Of a DNA stretch of 48,677 nucleotides, positions 30,326-37,356 are shown one piece after another. The translations under genes were made by a program, and so were the position numbers. Within the stretch, counting starts at the first letter, position 1. Each line of letters begins with the position of its first letter. This DNA comes from Microbacterium sp. (lineage in GTDB: Bacteria > Actinomycetota > Actinomycetes > Actinomycetales > Microbacteriaceae): contig JAEKKN010000042.1 in assembly GCA_019510305.1 (NCBI GenBank), positions 1 through 48,677 on the forward strand, written 5' to 3'. Below the pieces are notes generated by a model. It saw only the letters and a list, made by a program, of their open reading frames with translations, was not told where the DNA came from and did no database searches.

Positions 30326-30984
30326 ACGCCCTGCGGAACCTCGGCTGGTGGGCGGCCGACTACGCGTACGCGGCCGTGTGGCAGGTGCGGGCCTTCTTCG
30401 GGCGCACGGATGCCGGATCCTTCGCCAACGGTGACGCCGCGCCGATCGTCGTGCTGCCAGGGGTCTACGAGACCTGGCGTTTTCTGCAGCCGCTCGTCGC
30501 GGCCCTGCACGATCGCGGGCACCCGGTCCATGTGCTCGAGGTACTCGCTCACAACCGTCGGCCGATCACAGAGATGGCGACGCAGGTGACCGACTACCTG
30601 CAGCAGCACGACCTGCGCGACGTGATCCTCGTCGCGCACAGCAAGGGCGGATTGGCCGGGAAGCAGGTCATGCTCGGGCCTGCGGCGGACAGAGTGCGCT
30701 CGATGCTCGCGATCGCGACTCCGTTCGGCGGGTCGCGCTACGCGCGGCGGATGCCGGTGCGCACGCTCCGAGCGTTCTCGCCCGACGACCCGTCGATCCG
30801 CGCCCTGTCGACGCAGGCCGACGTGAACGCCAGGATCGTGTCGGTGTACGCGCGCTTCGATCCGCACATCCCCGAGGGCAGCGAGCTGCCGGGCGCGAAG
30901 AACGTCCTGCTCGACACCGGAGGTCACTTCCGGGTTCTCGCGCATCCGCGCGTGATGGCCGAACTGGCTGCTCTCGCCTCATGA
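30322..30984 (+). CDS. Alpha/beta hydrolase, lipase-like
   Basis: 220 aa. The N-terminus is Trp- and Tyr-rich (WWAADYAYAAVWQVRAFF), possibly a membrane-associating helix. Then come PIVVLPGVYETW (oxyanion strand) and the nucleophile elbow AHSKGG instead of GxSxG, a form seen in lipase and PGAP1-like enzymes. A histidine follows in DTGGHFRV. The ATG at 30322 overlaps the previous stop (ATGA). Shorter than the first hydrolase. Substrate unknown; a lipid or ester acting at the membrane is inference. Confidence 0.85.
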   Translation: MNALRNLGWWAADYAYAAVWQVRAFFGRTDAGSFANGDAAPIVVLPGVYETWRFLQPLVAALHDRGHPVHVLEVLAHNRRPITEMATQVTDYLQQHDLRDVILVAHSKGGLAGKQVMLGPAADRVRSMLAIATPFGGSRYARRMPVRTLRAFSPDDPSIRALSTQADVNARIVSVYARFDPHIPEGSELPGAKNVLLDTGGHFRVLAHPRVMAELAALAS

Positions 30985-31015
30985 GCGGAGAGCCTGCGCA
31001 AAGGCTCGACCTCTC

Positions 31016-31101
31016 TGGTGCCGGCGGTGGGACTCGAACCCACACGCCCTTTCGGACAAAGCATTTTGAGTGCTCCGCGTCTGCCATTCCGCCACGCCGG
31101 C
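31016..31101 (-). tRNA. tRNA-Leu (anticodon CAA)
   Basis: On the minus strand the acceptor stem is GCCGGCG (31101-31095) pairing with CGCCGGC (31026-31020), then A and an encoded CCA (31018-31016). The anticodon loop is CTCAAAA, giving CAA. The T-arm is GTGGG-TTCGAGT-CCCAC. A long variable arm marks it as class II. 86 nt with CCA. It reads UUG codons and lies opposite to its neighbours. Confidence 0.95.
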
Positions 31102-31168
31102 TCGTGTGTCGCACCTTCGACTTTAGCGCAGGGGGAGAGGTGGAACCGCCCGGCGTGCGGCCTGCGGC

Positions 31169-31195
31169 TTGCACTCGGTACGGCTCTACTAAGAT
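31169..31195 (+). promoter_or_regulatory. Promoter for the ANTAR response regulator
   Basis: TTGCAC (31169-31174), a 15-nt spacer, and TAAGAT (31190-31195), then 6 nt to the GTG at 31202. The -10 is strong and its distance from the start codon implies a leaderless mRNA. The -35 match is partial. Confidence 0.5.
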
Positions 31196-31201
31196 GGACC
31201 C

Positions 31202-31816
31202 GTGACCGAAGAACAGGTTGAGCAGCCCACGGCATCCGCCCCCCGACGCGTCGTCGTCGCCGAGGACGAATCGCTGATCCGTCTCGACATCGTCGAGATC
31301 CTCCGCGACAACGGTTTCGACGTCGTCGGAGAAGCCGGAGACGGCGAGACGGCGGTGGCACTCGCGACCGAGCTGCGTCCCGATCTCGTCATCATGGACG
31401 TGAAGATGCCCCAGCTCGACGGCATCAGCGCAGCCGAGAAGCTGCACAAGGGCAACATCGCTCCCGTCGTGCTGCTGACCGCGTTCAGCCAGAAGGAACT
31501 CGTCGAGCGCGCGAGCGAGGCGGGCGCTCTGGCGTACGTCGTCAAGCCGTTCACGCCGAACGACCTGCTGCCCGCGATCGAAATCGCTCTCGCGCGTCAC
31601 GAGCAGATCATCACGCTCGAGGCCGAGGTCGCCGACATGGTCGAGCGCTTCGAGACCCGCAAGCTCGTCGATCGCGCCAAGGGACTGCTCAACGAGAAGA
31701 TGGGCCTGAGCGAGCCTGAGGCCTTCCGCTGGATCCAGAAGGCGTCGATGGATCGTCGCCTCACCATGCAGGACGTCGCCAAGGCGATCATCGAGCAGCT
31801 CGCGCCGAAGAAGTAG
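31202..31816 (+). CDS. pdtaR: ANTAR-domain response regulator (PdtaR-like)
   Basis: 204 aa. Receiver domain at residues ~16-130 with phospho-acceptor Asp66 in DLVIMDVKMP, acidic pair AEDES at 20-24, and Lys115 in YVVKPF. A coiled linker follows, then an ANTAR RNA-binding domain (RKLVDRAKGLLNEKMGLSE, then MDRRLTMQDVAKAII). The layout and length match mycobacterial PdtaR (Rv1626), an antiterminator that binds RNA hairpins when phosphorylated. Its partner kinase PdtaS is not adjacent. The GTG start is leaderless. The position near polA matches mycobacteria (Rv1626 and Rv1629). Confidence 0.93.
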   Translation: MTEEQVEQPTASAPRRVVVAEDESLIRLDIVEILRDNGFDVVGEAGDGETAVALATELRPDLVIMDVKMPQLDGISAAEKLHKGNIAPVVLLTAFSQKELVERASEAGALAYVVKPFTPNDLLPAIEIALARHEQIITLEAEVADMVERFETRKLVDRAKGLLNEKMGLSEPEAFRWIQKASMDRRLTMQDVAKAIIEQLAPKK

Positions 31817-31819
31817 GCG

Positions 31820-32362
31820 GTGCGTCCGCTCGACGCGGAGCACTCGCTTCGCGCGGTGCGCACAGGGGACGGCGCCGCACTGGCGCGCGCCTACACGGCG
31901 AACCGCACGCATCTCGCGCCGTGGGAGCCCACGCGATCCGCGGACTTCTTCACCGAGGAATGGCAGGAGAACCACGCGAGGCAGTGCGTGGAGGACGCCG
32001 CCGCAGGGCGCAGCATCCGATTCCTGATCGAATCCCACGACGGTGAGATCCGTGGACGCATGAACATCAACAACATCGTGCGTGGCGCGTTCTGGAGCGC
32101 GGATCTCGGCTACTGGATCGATTCCTCGAGCACCGGAAGAGGACTCGCCACCAGGGCGGTCGCTCAGGTGCTGGACTATGCGCGCTCCGAACTGCGACTG
32201 CACCGCATGCAGGCTGCCACTCTGCTGCACAACCTCGGTTCGCAACGCGTGCTCGCGGCCAACGGCTTCGAACAGATCGGAACGGCTCCGGAGTATCTGA
32301 AGATCGCGGGGGAGTGGCAGGACCATCTGCTGTTCCAGCGGATTCTGCGGAGTCACCGCTGA
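31820..32362 (+). CDS. GNAT acetyltransferase, RimJ/RimL type
   Basis: 180 aa. The N-terminus SLRAVRTGDGAALARAYTANRTHLAPWEP is typical of RimJ/RimL-type GNATs, which acetylate protein N-termini or small amines. The acetyl-CoA loop reads SSTGRGLATRAV near residue 105, and RMQAATLLHNLGSQRVLAANGF is the C-terminal family motif. The GTG at 31820 lies 3 nt after the pdtaR stop, so it is probably translated from the same mRNA. Substrate unknown. Confidence 0.92.
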   Translation: MRPLDAEHSLRAVRTGDGAALARAYTANRTHLAPWEPTRSADFFTEEWQENHARQCVEDAAAGRSIRFLIESHDGEIRGRMNINNIVRGAFWSADLGYWIDSSSTGRGLATRAVAQVLDYARSELRLHRMQAATLLHNLGSQRVLAANGFEQIGTAPEYLKIAGEWQDHLLFQRILRSHR

Positions 32363-32436
32363 TTCCAGTTCGAGCGCAACCCCGTTGCTCGCGTGCGCGT
32401 GAGGCGGATAACGTGAACGGGAGAGAGGTGAGTACT

Positions 32437-33147
32437 GTGGAAGACGCGTTCCGGATGGCGATGGTAAGTCTCGACGATCCCGAAACCGACGTCAGTGCTC
32501 TTCCGCAGTCGTTCCTCGCCGTTCTGCCGGTGACCGGCGCGTCGGTGTCGACCCTGGGCGGCTTCCTCGGCAGCCAGACGGTCTCGGCGACCGACCGGGC
32601 GTCGGCCTGGCTGGACGAGCTGCAGTTCGATCTGGGCGAGGGTCCGTGCTGGGACGCCGTCCGTCTTGCGCGCCCGGTCATGGAACCGCATCTGCACGGC
32701 CGCGCCGGCCCCGAGCGCTGGCCCGCCTTCGGTCGTGCGGTGCAGGAGCGCGAGATCGCCTCGATCTTCGCCTTCCCGCTGTCGGTCGCCGGCCTGAGAT
32801 TCGGCGCGGTCGATCTGTATTCGCGTTCCCCGCTCCGTTTCGACGAACAGCAGACGCAGCGCGCCAGCGCCCTCACGTCCGCGGTCGCGCGACGCGTGCT
32901 CCGGCAGAACCTCGCCGAGCTCGAGGAGCAGGACGAGTCGGTGCTGTCTCCATTCACGCGACGCAAGGTCCATCAGGCGACGGGGGTCGTGCTCGCTCAG
33001 CTCGAGGTCGATCCCGAGGACGCGCGGATGCTGCTTCACAGCCACGCCTTCGCGACGGGGCGCAGCGTCATGGACGTCGCGGAGGACGTGCTGGCCGGGC
33101 GTCTCTCGTTCTCGAGGAGTTCGGGTGCGATCGAGGTGGACTCGTGA
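32437..33147 (+). CDS. GAF-ANTAR regulator
   Basis: 236 aa. GAF sensor domain (residues ~15-150) with GEGPCWDAVRLARPV and ERWPAFGRAVQ, then an ANTAR domain (TRRKVHQATGVVLAQLEVD, then GRSVMDVAEDVLAGRLSF). Such proteins are thought to bind structured RNA leaders and act as antiterminators in response to a small-molecule signal. Several in-frame GTG codons exist (32413, 32428, 32437). I chose 32437 because GGGAGAGAGG lies 8 nt upstream. It overlaps the next ANTAR gene by 4 nt. The ligand cannot be told. Confidence 0.87.
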   Translation: MEDAFRMAMVSLDDPETDVSALPQSFLAVLPVTGASVSTLGGFLGSQTVSATDRASAWLDELQFDLGEGPCWDAVRLARPVMEPHLHGRAGPERWPAFGRAVQEREIASIFAFPLSVAGLRFGAVDLYSRSPLRFDEQQTQRASALTSAVARRVLRQNLAELEEQDESVLSPFTRRKVHQATGVVLAQLEVDPEDARMLLHSHAFATGRSVMDVAEDVLAGRLSFSRSSGAIEVDS

Positions 33148-33743
33148 CCGCCCTCGAACGCGAGACACGTCTTCTCGCCACCTTCACCGAGCTCGCCGAC
33201 ACGCTGGTCGACGACTACGACGTGGTCGAGCTCATGCAGCACCTCGTGGACACCTGTCGCGACCAGCTGCACGTCTCCGCCGCGGGCCTTCTGCTCTCCG
33301 ACGAGAACGGCGAGCTCGAGCTCGTGGCGTCGACGACCGAGGCGGGCGCTGTGGTCGAGACCCTCATGAGCGGCGTCCCGGCGCTGGTCGCGATTCCGCT
33401 GCGACTGAGGAGCCAGACGATCGGATCGCTCACGCTGATCCCCGCCGAGGGTGTCGCTCTCGCCGAGGGCGACCTCGTGATCGCACGCGCTCTCGCCGAC
33501 ATCGCCACGATCGGCATCCTGCACGAGCGCACCCTGCGGGAGACGGAGATGCTTGCCGGGCAGCTGCAGCACGCGCTCAACAGCCGAGTCGTGATCGAGC
33601 AGGCCAAGGGCGTCGTGTCATACACCAACAGCGTGCCGATCGACGATGCCTTCGAGCTGATCCGCACCTACGCGCGGACGCACGGCGAGCGGTTGGGAGA
33701 TGTGGCCCGCCGGATCGTCGAGCGGCGCCTCACGCTTCCCTGA
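33144..33743 (+). CDS. ANTAR regulator with a shortened GAF domain
   Basis: 199 aa. The start of a GAF domain (FTELADTLVDDYDVVELMQ, then SAAGLLLSDENGELELVASTTE) and its end (AIPLRLRSQTIGSLTLI, then ALADIATIGILHERT) are present. The middle block that holds EGPC, a WP pair and the ligand cavity is gone; the paralogue just upstream has it. About 35-45 residues are missing around residue 77, in frame. The ANTAR domain (LNSRVVIEQAKGVVSYTNSV, then GERLGDVARRIVERRL) looks intact. GTG 33144 overlaps the upstream gene (GTGA). Probably still makes an RNA-binding dimer, but sensing is doubtful. Confidence 0.85.
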   Translation: MTALERETRLLATFTELADTLVDDYDVVELMQHLVDTCRDQLHVSAAGLLLSDENGELELVASTTEAGAVVETLMSGVPALVAIPLRLRSQTIGSLTLIPAEGVALAEGDLVIARALADIATIGILHERTLRETEMLAGQLQHALNSRVVIEQAKGVVSYTNSVPIDDAFELIRTYARTHGERLGDVARRIVERRLTLP

Positions 33744-33793
33744 CTTCTTTTCCCGGAGCAGTCAAGGGGGACGCGCGAGCGCGCGCGACGACC

Positions 33794-33799
33794 TATCAT
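33794..33799 (+). promoter_or_regulatory. Possible -10 box for the 110-aa gene
   Basis: TATCAT, 59 nt before the ATG at 33859, just after an alternating GCGC stretch (33773-33787). It would give a leader of about 50 nt. The start codon has AGGGG upstream. No clear -35. Confidence 0.35.
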
Positions 33800-33858
33800 C
33801 GACTCATATCGCCCCGGACCCCGGCGATCCAAGCATCCACCCGATCTAAGGGGTCCTG

Positions 33859-34191
33859 ATGAAGCGCATCGTGACGAGCTTCGGCGGCTTCCTCACTGGT
33901 GACGAGATTGCGGACGCGGTCAGCAGGTACTCACTGGCATTGGCGAAGGCGCACGAGACGGAGGTCGTCGAGATCCCGTATCGGCCGTTCCCAGGGCGGA
34001 TCGACCGCATTGAACTGCGGGTCGGGTGGCTCGTCGACATCGGCGTAGTGCGCCAGGGAGAAGACGGACGAGAGTTGCTCGAACCCGAGACGGTCCGGCA
34101 TCTTCACGACACGGCGGACGCACTCGAACGCGTCGGCACCGTGGGCGAGACCACGTCGCGATCGTGGACGAGGTGGGAATACGATCTCTGA
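33859..34191 (+). CDS. Hypothetical protein, 110 aa
   Basis: Not recognised. It begins MKRIVTSFGGFLTGDEIADAV, then a helix SRYSLALAKAHETEVVEIPYR, a basic stretch, and a predicted strand LRVGWLVDIGVV. The C-terminus is polar and charged, with a likely helix (ETVRHLHDTADALERV). There is no signal peptide or membrane segment, so it is probably a small soluble cytosolic protein. A stand-alone gene with its own promoter candidate, convergent with the thioesterase. The start is the first ATG, with AGGGG 10 nt upstream. Its stop lies in a 16-bp palindrome. Confidence 0.75.
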   Translation: MKRIVTSFGGFLTGDEIADAVSRYSLALAKAHETEVVEIPYRPFPGRIDRIELRVGWLVDIGVVRQGEDGRELLEPETVRHLHDTADALERVGTVGETTSRSWTRWEYDL

Positions 34192-34203
34192 GCGCGCGCT
34201 CAG
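34188..34203. repeat. 16-bp perfect palindrome spanning two convergent stop codons
   Basis: CTGAGCGCGCGCTCAG. The TGA of the rightward 110-aa gene (34189-34191) and the TGA of the leftward thioesterase (34202-34200) are mirror images within it. It could act as a compact two-way terminator, though it has no U-tract. Confidence 0.8.
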
Positions 34204-34619
34204 TCCACGGTCTTGATCATGTTCGTGATCCGGATCGTCGAGCACCGTCGGCCCTGATCGTCGGTGACCACGATCTCGTGAACGGTGATGCTCCGGCCGA
34301 GGTGGATGGGCGTGCACACGCCGGTCACCACACCGGACGTCGCCGACCGGGTGTGCGTCGCGTTGATGTCGACACCCACCGCGAGGCGGCCGGGTCCCGC
34401 ATGCAGGTTCGCCGCCATGGAGCCGAGCGATTCACCCAGCACCACGTAGGCGCCGCCGTGCACGAGGCCGACCGGCTGGGTGTTGCCCTCCACCGGCATC
34501 GTGGCGACGGAGCGCTCGATGGAGAACTCGGTGAACTCGATGCCCATCTTCTCGGCGAGCGCGCCCATGCCCCGGGCCGTGGCCCACGCGAGTCCTTCGC
34601 TCATCGCGACGTCGCTCAT
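34200..34619 (-). CDS. PaaI-type hotdog thioesterase
   Basis: 139 aa, hotdog fold. The PaaI-family signature is clear: QPVGLVHGGAYVVLGESLGSMAA near residue 48, which includes the HGG and catalytic acidic residue, then GVDINATHTRSATSGVVTG. Such enzymes hydrolyse aromatic or short acyl-CoA thioesters. The ATG at 34619 has GAGGAGG just upstream on the minus strand. It is divergent from polA with only 45 nt between, and convergent with the 110-aa gene. Substrate not readable from sequence. Confidence 0.92.
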   Translation of the reverse strand: MSDVAMSEGLAWATARGMGALAEKMGIEFTEFSIERSVATMPVEGNTQPVGLVHGGAYVVLGESLGSMAANLHAGPGRLAVGVDINATHTRSATSGVVTGVCTPIHLGRSITVHEIVVTDDQGRRCSTIRITNMIKTVD

Positions 34620-34652
34620 GAATCCTCCTCAGCGGGTGTCTGCCGTCCTCGT

Positions 34653-34658
34653 TAGGCT
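34653..34658 (+). promoter_or_regulatory. -10 box for a leaderless polA transcript
   Basis: TAGGCT followed by 6 nt (gacagg) and the GTG at 34665. It lies in the 45-nt gap to the divergent thioesterase gene. Confidence 0.55.
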
Positions 34659-34664
34659 GACAGG

Positions 34665-37298
34665 GTGACGGACTCCGCAAAGCCTACCCTCATGGTCGTC
34701 GACGGCCATTCGCTCGCCTATCGTGCCTTCTTCGCCCTTCCGGTCGAGAACTTCACGACGAAGGACAACCAGCACACGAACGCCATCTACGGCTTCCTGT
34801 CGATGTTCGTGAACCTCATCAAGGCCGAGAAGCCGACGCACATGGCGGTGGCGTTCGACACCTCGCGTCATTCCTTCCGCACCGACGAGTACCCCGAGTA
34901 CAAGGCGACCCGCTCCGAGACCCCGCAGGAGTTCCGCGGCCAGATCCCGCTGCTGCAGGACTGCCTCGCCGCGATGTCCATTCCGGTGCTCACCAAAGAG
35001 GGCATAGAGGCCGACGACATCCTCGCGACGCTCTCGACGCAGGGTGCCGCGGAGGGCTACGACGTCCTCGTCGTCTCCGGCGATCGCGACACGATCCAGC
35101 TGGTCACCGACGACGTGACCCTGCTGTACCCCTCGGTGCAGGGTGTCTCGCAGTTGAAGCGGTACGACCCCGTGACGGTGCAGGAACGATACGGCGTGCG
35201 GCCCGAGCAGTACCCCGACATCGCGGCCCTGGTCGGCGAGACGAGCGACAACCTTCCTGGTGTGCCGAAGGTCGGCGAGAAGACCGCCGTCAAGTGGCTG
35301 ACCCAGTTCGGCTCGCTCGACGAGCTGCTCGAGCGCTCGGCGGAGATCAAGGGCGTAGTCGGCGGCAACCTGCGCGATCACATCGACGATGTGCGCCGCA
35401 ACCGCAAGCTCAACCGGCTGCTCACGGACGTCGAGCTCCCGGTCGCACCGGGCGACCTCGTGGTGACTCCCATCGACGCGCAGGCCGTCCGCGACATCTT
35501 CGCCCGGCTCGAGTTCCGCACACTGCTGCCTCGCGTCTTCGAGGCCGTCGGCGCGGGGGAAGTCGCCGACGACCCCGCATCCGCGGTGGTCCTGCCTCAG
35601 CCGGTCGAGCTTGCAGCGGCGGACTTCGCCGCCTGGGCCGAGTCGCAGACGAGCGATGTCGCACTGCGCATCACGACTCACGGCGGAGCACCCGTCCGCG
35701 TGGGAGCGGCGACAGAGACCGAGGTGCGTGAACTCGACTGGAACGACGAGGCGGTCCACGCACTGCGCGGATGGCTCGAGTCCGAGAGCCCCAAGGTTCT
35801 TCACGATGCGAAGCCGCAGGTGAAGGCGCTGCTGCGGCTCGGCATCCGTCTCGGCGGCCTCGCCTACGACACCAGCCTCGCCGGCTGGCTGCTGCGACCG
35901 AGCTTTCCCGACAAGACGCTCGCCGATCTCGTCGAGCGGTATCTCGGCGAGAAGCTCCCCGAAGCAGACCCCACGCAGCTGGTTCCAGAGACCGAGGGGG
36001 CGACACCGTCGCAAGAGTCGTGGTTCGCGCTGCGGGTGGCTGCAGCGCTCCGCGAGGACATCCCCGAGTCCGTCGCGCAGGTGCTCACCGACATCGAGCT
36101 TCCGACACTGCTCACCCTGGCCGACATGGAGGTCGCGGGCGTCGCGGTCTCGCACAATGTGCTCTCCGGCTTCTCGGGTGAGCTCGGCGCCCGTGCCGAG
36201 CTTCTCGCACAAGAGGCGTTCGCCCTGGTCGGGCGCGAGTTCAACCTCGGCTCGCCCAAGCAGTTGCAGGAGGTGTTGTTCGACGACCTGCAGCTGCCGA
36301 AGACTCGAAAGACGAAGACCGGCTACTCCACGGACGCGGCGGTGCTCGCCGACCTGCAGGAGAGCAACCCCCATCCGTTCCTCGGGCTGCTCCTGCAGCA
36401 TCGCGAAGCCACCAAGCTCCGTCAGATCATCGAGTCGCTCGACACCGCCATCGGCGACGATCACCGGGTCCGCACGACTTACGTGCAGACCGGCAGCCAG
36501 ACCGGCCGTCTGTCGAGCACCGACCCGAACCTGCAGAACATCCCCGTGCGCACCGAGGAGTCCCGGCGCATCCGTAGCGCGTTCCAGGTCGGCGAGGGCT
36601 ACGAGGCGCTGCTCACGGCCGACTACTCGCAGATCGAGATGCGCATCATGGCGCACCTGTCGGGAGACGAAGGCCTGATCGAGGCGTTCAACAGCGGCGA
36701 GGATCTGCACCGATTCGTCGGCGCGCGCGTCTTCGGGGTCGAACCGTCCGATGTCACCGCCGCGATGCGTACCAAGGTCAAGGCCATGTCGTACGGACTC
36801 GTCTACGGGCTCAGCGCCTTCGGCCTGTCCAAGCAGTTGCGCATCGAGCAGTCAGAGGCCAAGCAGCTCATGATCGAGTACTTCGCGCGCTTCGGCGCGG
36901 TGCGCGACTACCTGCGAGCATCCGTGCTGAAGGCGAAAGAGGTCGGTTACACCGAGACCCTCTTCGGCCGTCGCCGACCGTTCCCCGACCTGTCCAGCCC
37001 GAACCGCGTGCTGCGCGAGAACGCCGAACGCGCGGCGCTCAACGCCCCGATCCAAGGCAGTGCCGCAGACATCATGAAGATCGCGCTGTTCCACATCCAC
37101 GACGACCTCCGCACCGAGGGTCTCGCGTCACGTGCGCTGCTGCAGATCCACGACGAACTCGTGGTCGAGGTGGCACCGGGGGAGTGGGATGCCGCCGAAC
37201 GGATCGTCCGCTCGCGGATGGGCGATGCCGCCGATCTCAGGGTCCCGCTCGACGTCCAGGTCGGCCGCGGCCATGACTGGAACGAAGCCGCACACTGA
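34665..37298 (+). CDS. polA: DNA polymerase I
   Basis: 877 aa, usual for actinobacteria. It fills gaps and removes RNA primers. The 5' nuclease domain (1-300) has LMVVDGHSLAYRAFFALP, EADDILATL and GETSDNLPGVPKVGEKTA. The middle 3'-5' exonuclease domain (~310-490) has lost the catalytic acid motifs: the first motif region reads VALRITTHGG, and HDAKPQVKAL stands in the second. The polymerase domain is intact: QTGRLSSTDPNLQNIP, LLTADYSQIEMRIMAHL and QIHDELVVEV. The GTG at 34665 fits the leaderless promoter. Lack of proofreading residues is common in this group. Confidence 0.97.
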   Translation: MTDSAKPTLMVVDGHSLAYRAFFALPVENFTTKDNQHTNAIYGFLSMFVNLIKAEKPTHMAVAFDTSRHSFRTDEYPEYKATRSETPQEFRGQIPLLQDCLAAMSIPVLTKEGIEADDILATLSTQGAAEGYDVLVVSGDRDTIQLVTDDVTLLYPSVQGVSQLKRYDPVTVQERYGVRPEQYPDIAALVGETSDNLPGVPKVGEKTAVKWLTQFGSLDELLERSAEIKGVVGGNLRDHIDDVRRNRKLNRLLTDVELPVAPGDLVVTPIDAQAVRDIFARLEFRTLLPRVFEAVGAGEVADDPASAVVLPQPVELAAADFAAWAESQTSDVALRITTHGGAPVRVGAATETEVRELDWNDEAVHALRGWLESESPKVLHDAKPQVKALLRLGIRLGGLAYDTSLAGWLLRPSFPDKTLADLVERYLGEKLPEADPTQLVPETEGATPSQESWFALRVAAALREDIPESVAQVLTDIELPTLLTLADMEVAGVAVSHNVLSGFSGELGARAELLAQEAFALVGREFNLGSPKQLQEVLFDDLQLPKTRKTKTGYSTDAAVLADLQESNPHPFLGLLLQHREATKLRQIIESLDTAIGDDHRVRTTYVQTGSQTGRLSSTDPNLQNIPVRTEESRRIRSAFQVGEGYEALLTADYSQIEMRIMAHLSGDEGLIEAFNSGEDLHRFVGARVFGVEPSDVTAAMRTKVKAMSYGLVYGLSAFGLSKQLRIEQSEAKQLMIEYFARFGAVRDYLRASVLKAKEVGYTETLFGRRRPFPDLSSPNRVLRENAERAALNAPIQGSAADIMKIALFHIHDDLRTEGLASRALLQIHDELVVEVAPGEWDAAERIVRSRMGDAADLRVPLDVQVGRGHDWNEAAH

Positions 37299-37344
37299 TC
37301 GCGGGCACCGAGTTTCCGAGATACTGCGACGGGGTGCCGCGGGC

Positions 37345-37350
37345 TAGTCT
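37345..37350 (+). promoter_or_regulatory. -10 box 6 nt before the DUF885 gene
   Basis: TAGTCT, then GGAGGG, then the ATG at 37357. The 6-nt gap looks like a leaderless start, yet the gap itself is a Shine-Dalgarno-like sequence. The same pairing appears on the minus strand before the MFS gene ending at 44816. Confidence 0.5.
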
Positions 37351-37356
37351 GGAGGG

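Noticed and set aside
34629..36710. A 693-aa minus-strand frame opposite polA
   Set aside because: No domain and biased composition; polA covers the region with conserved motifs.
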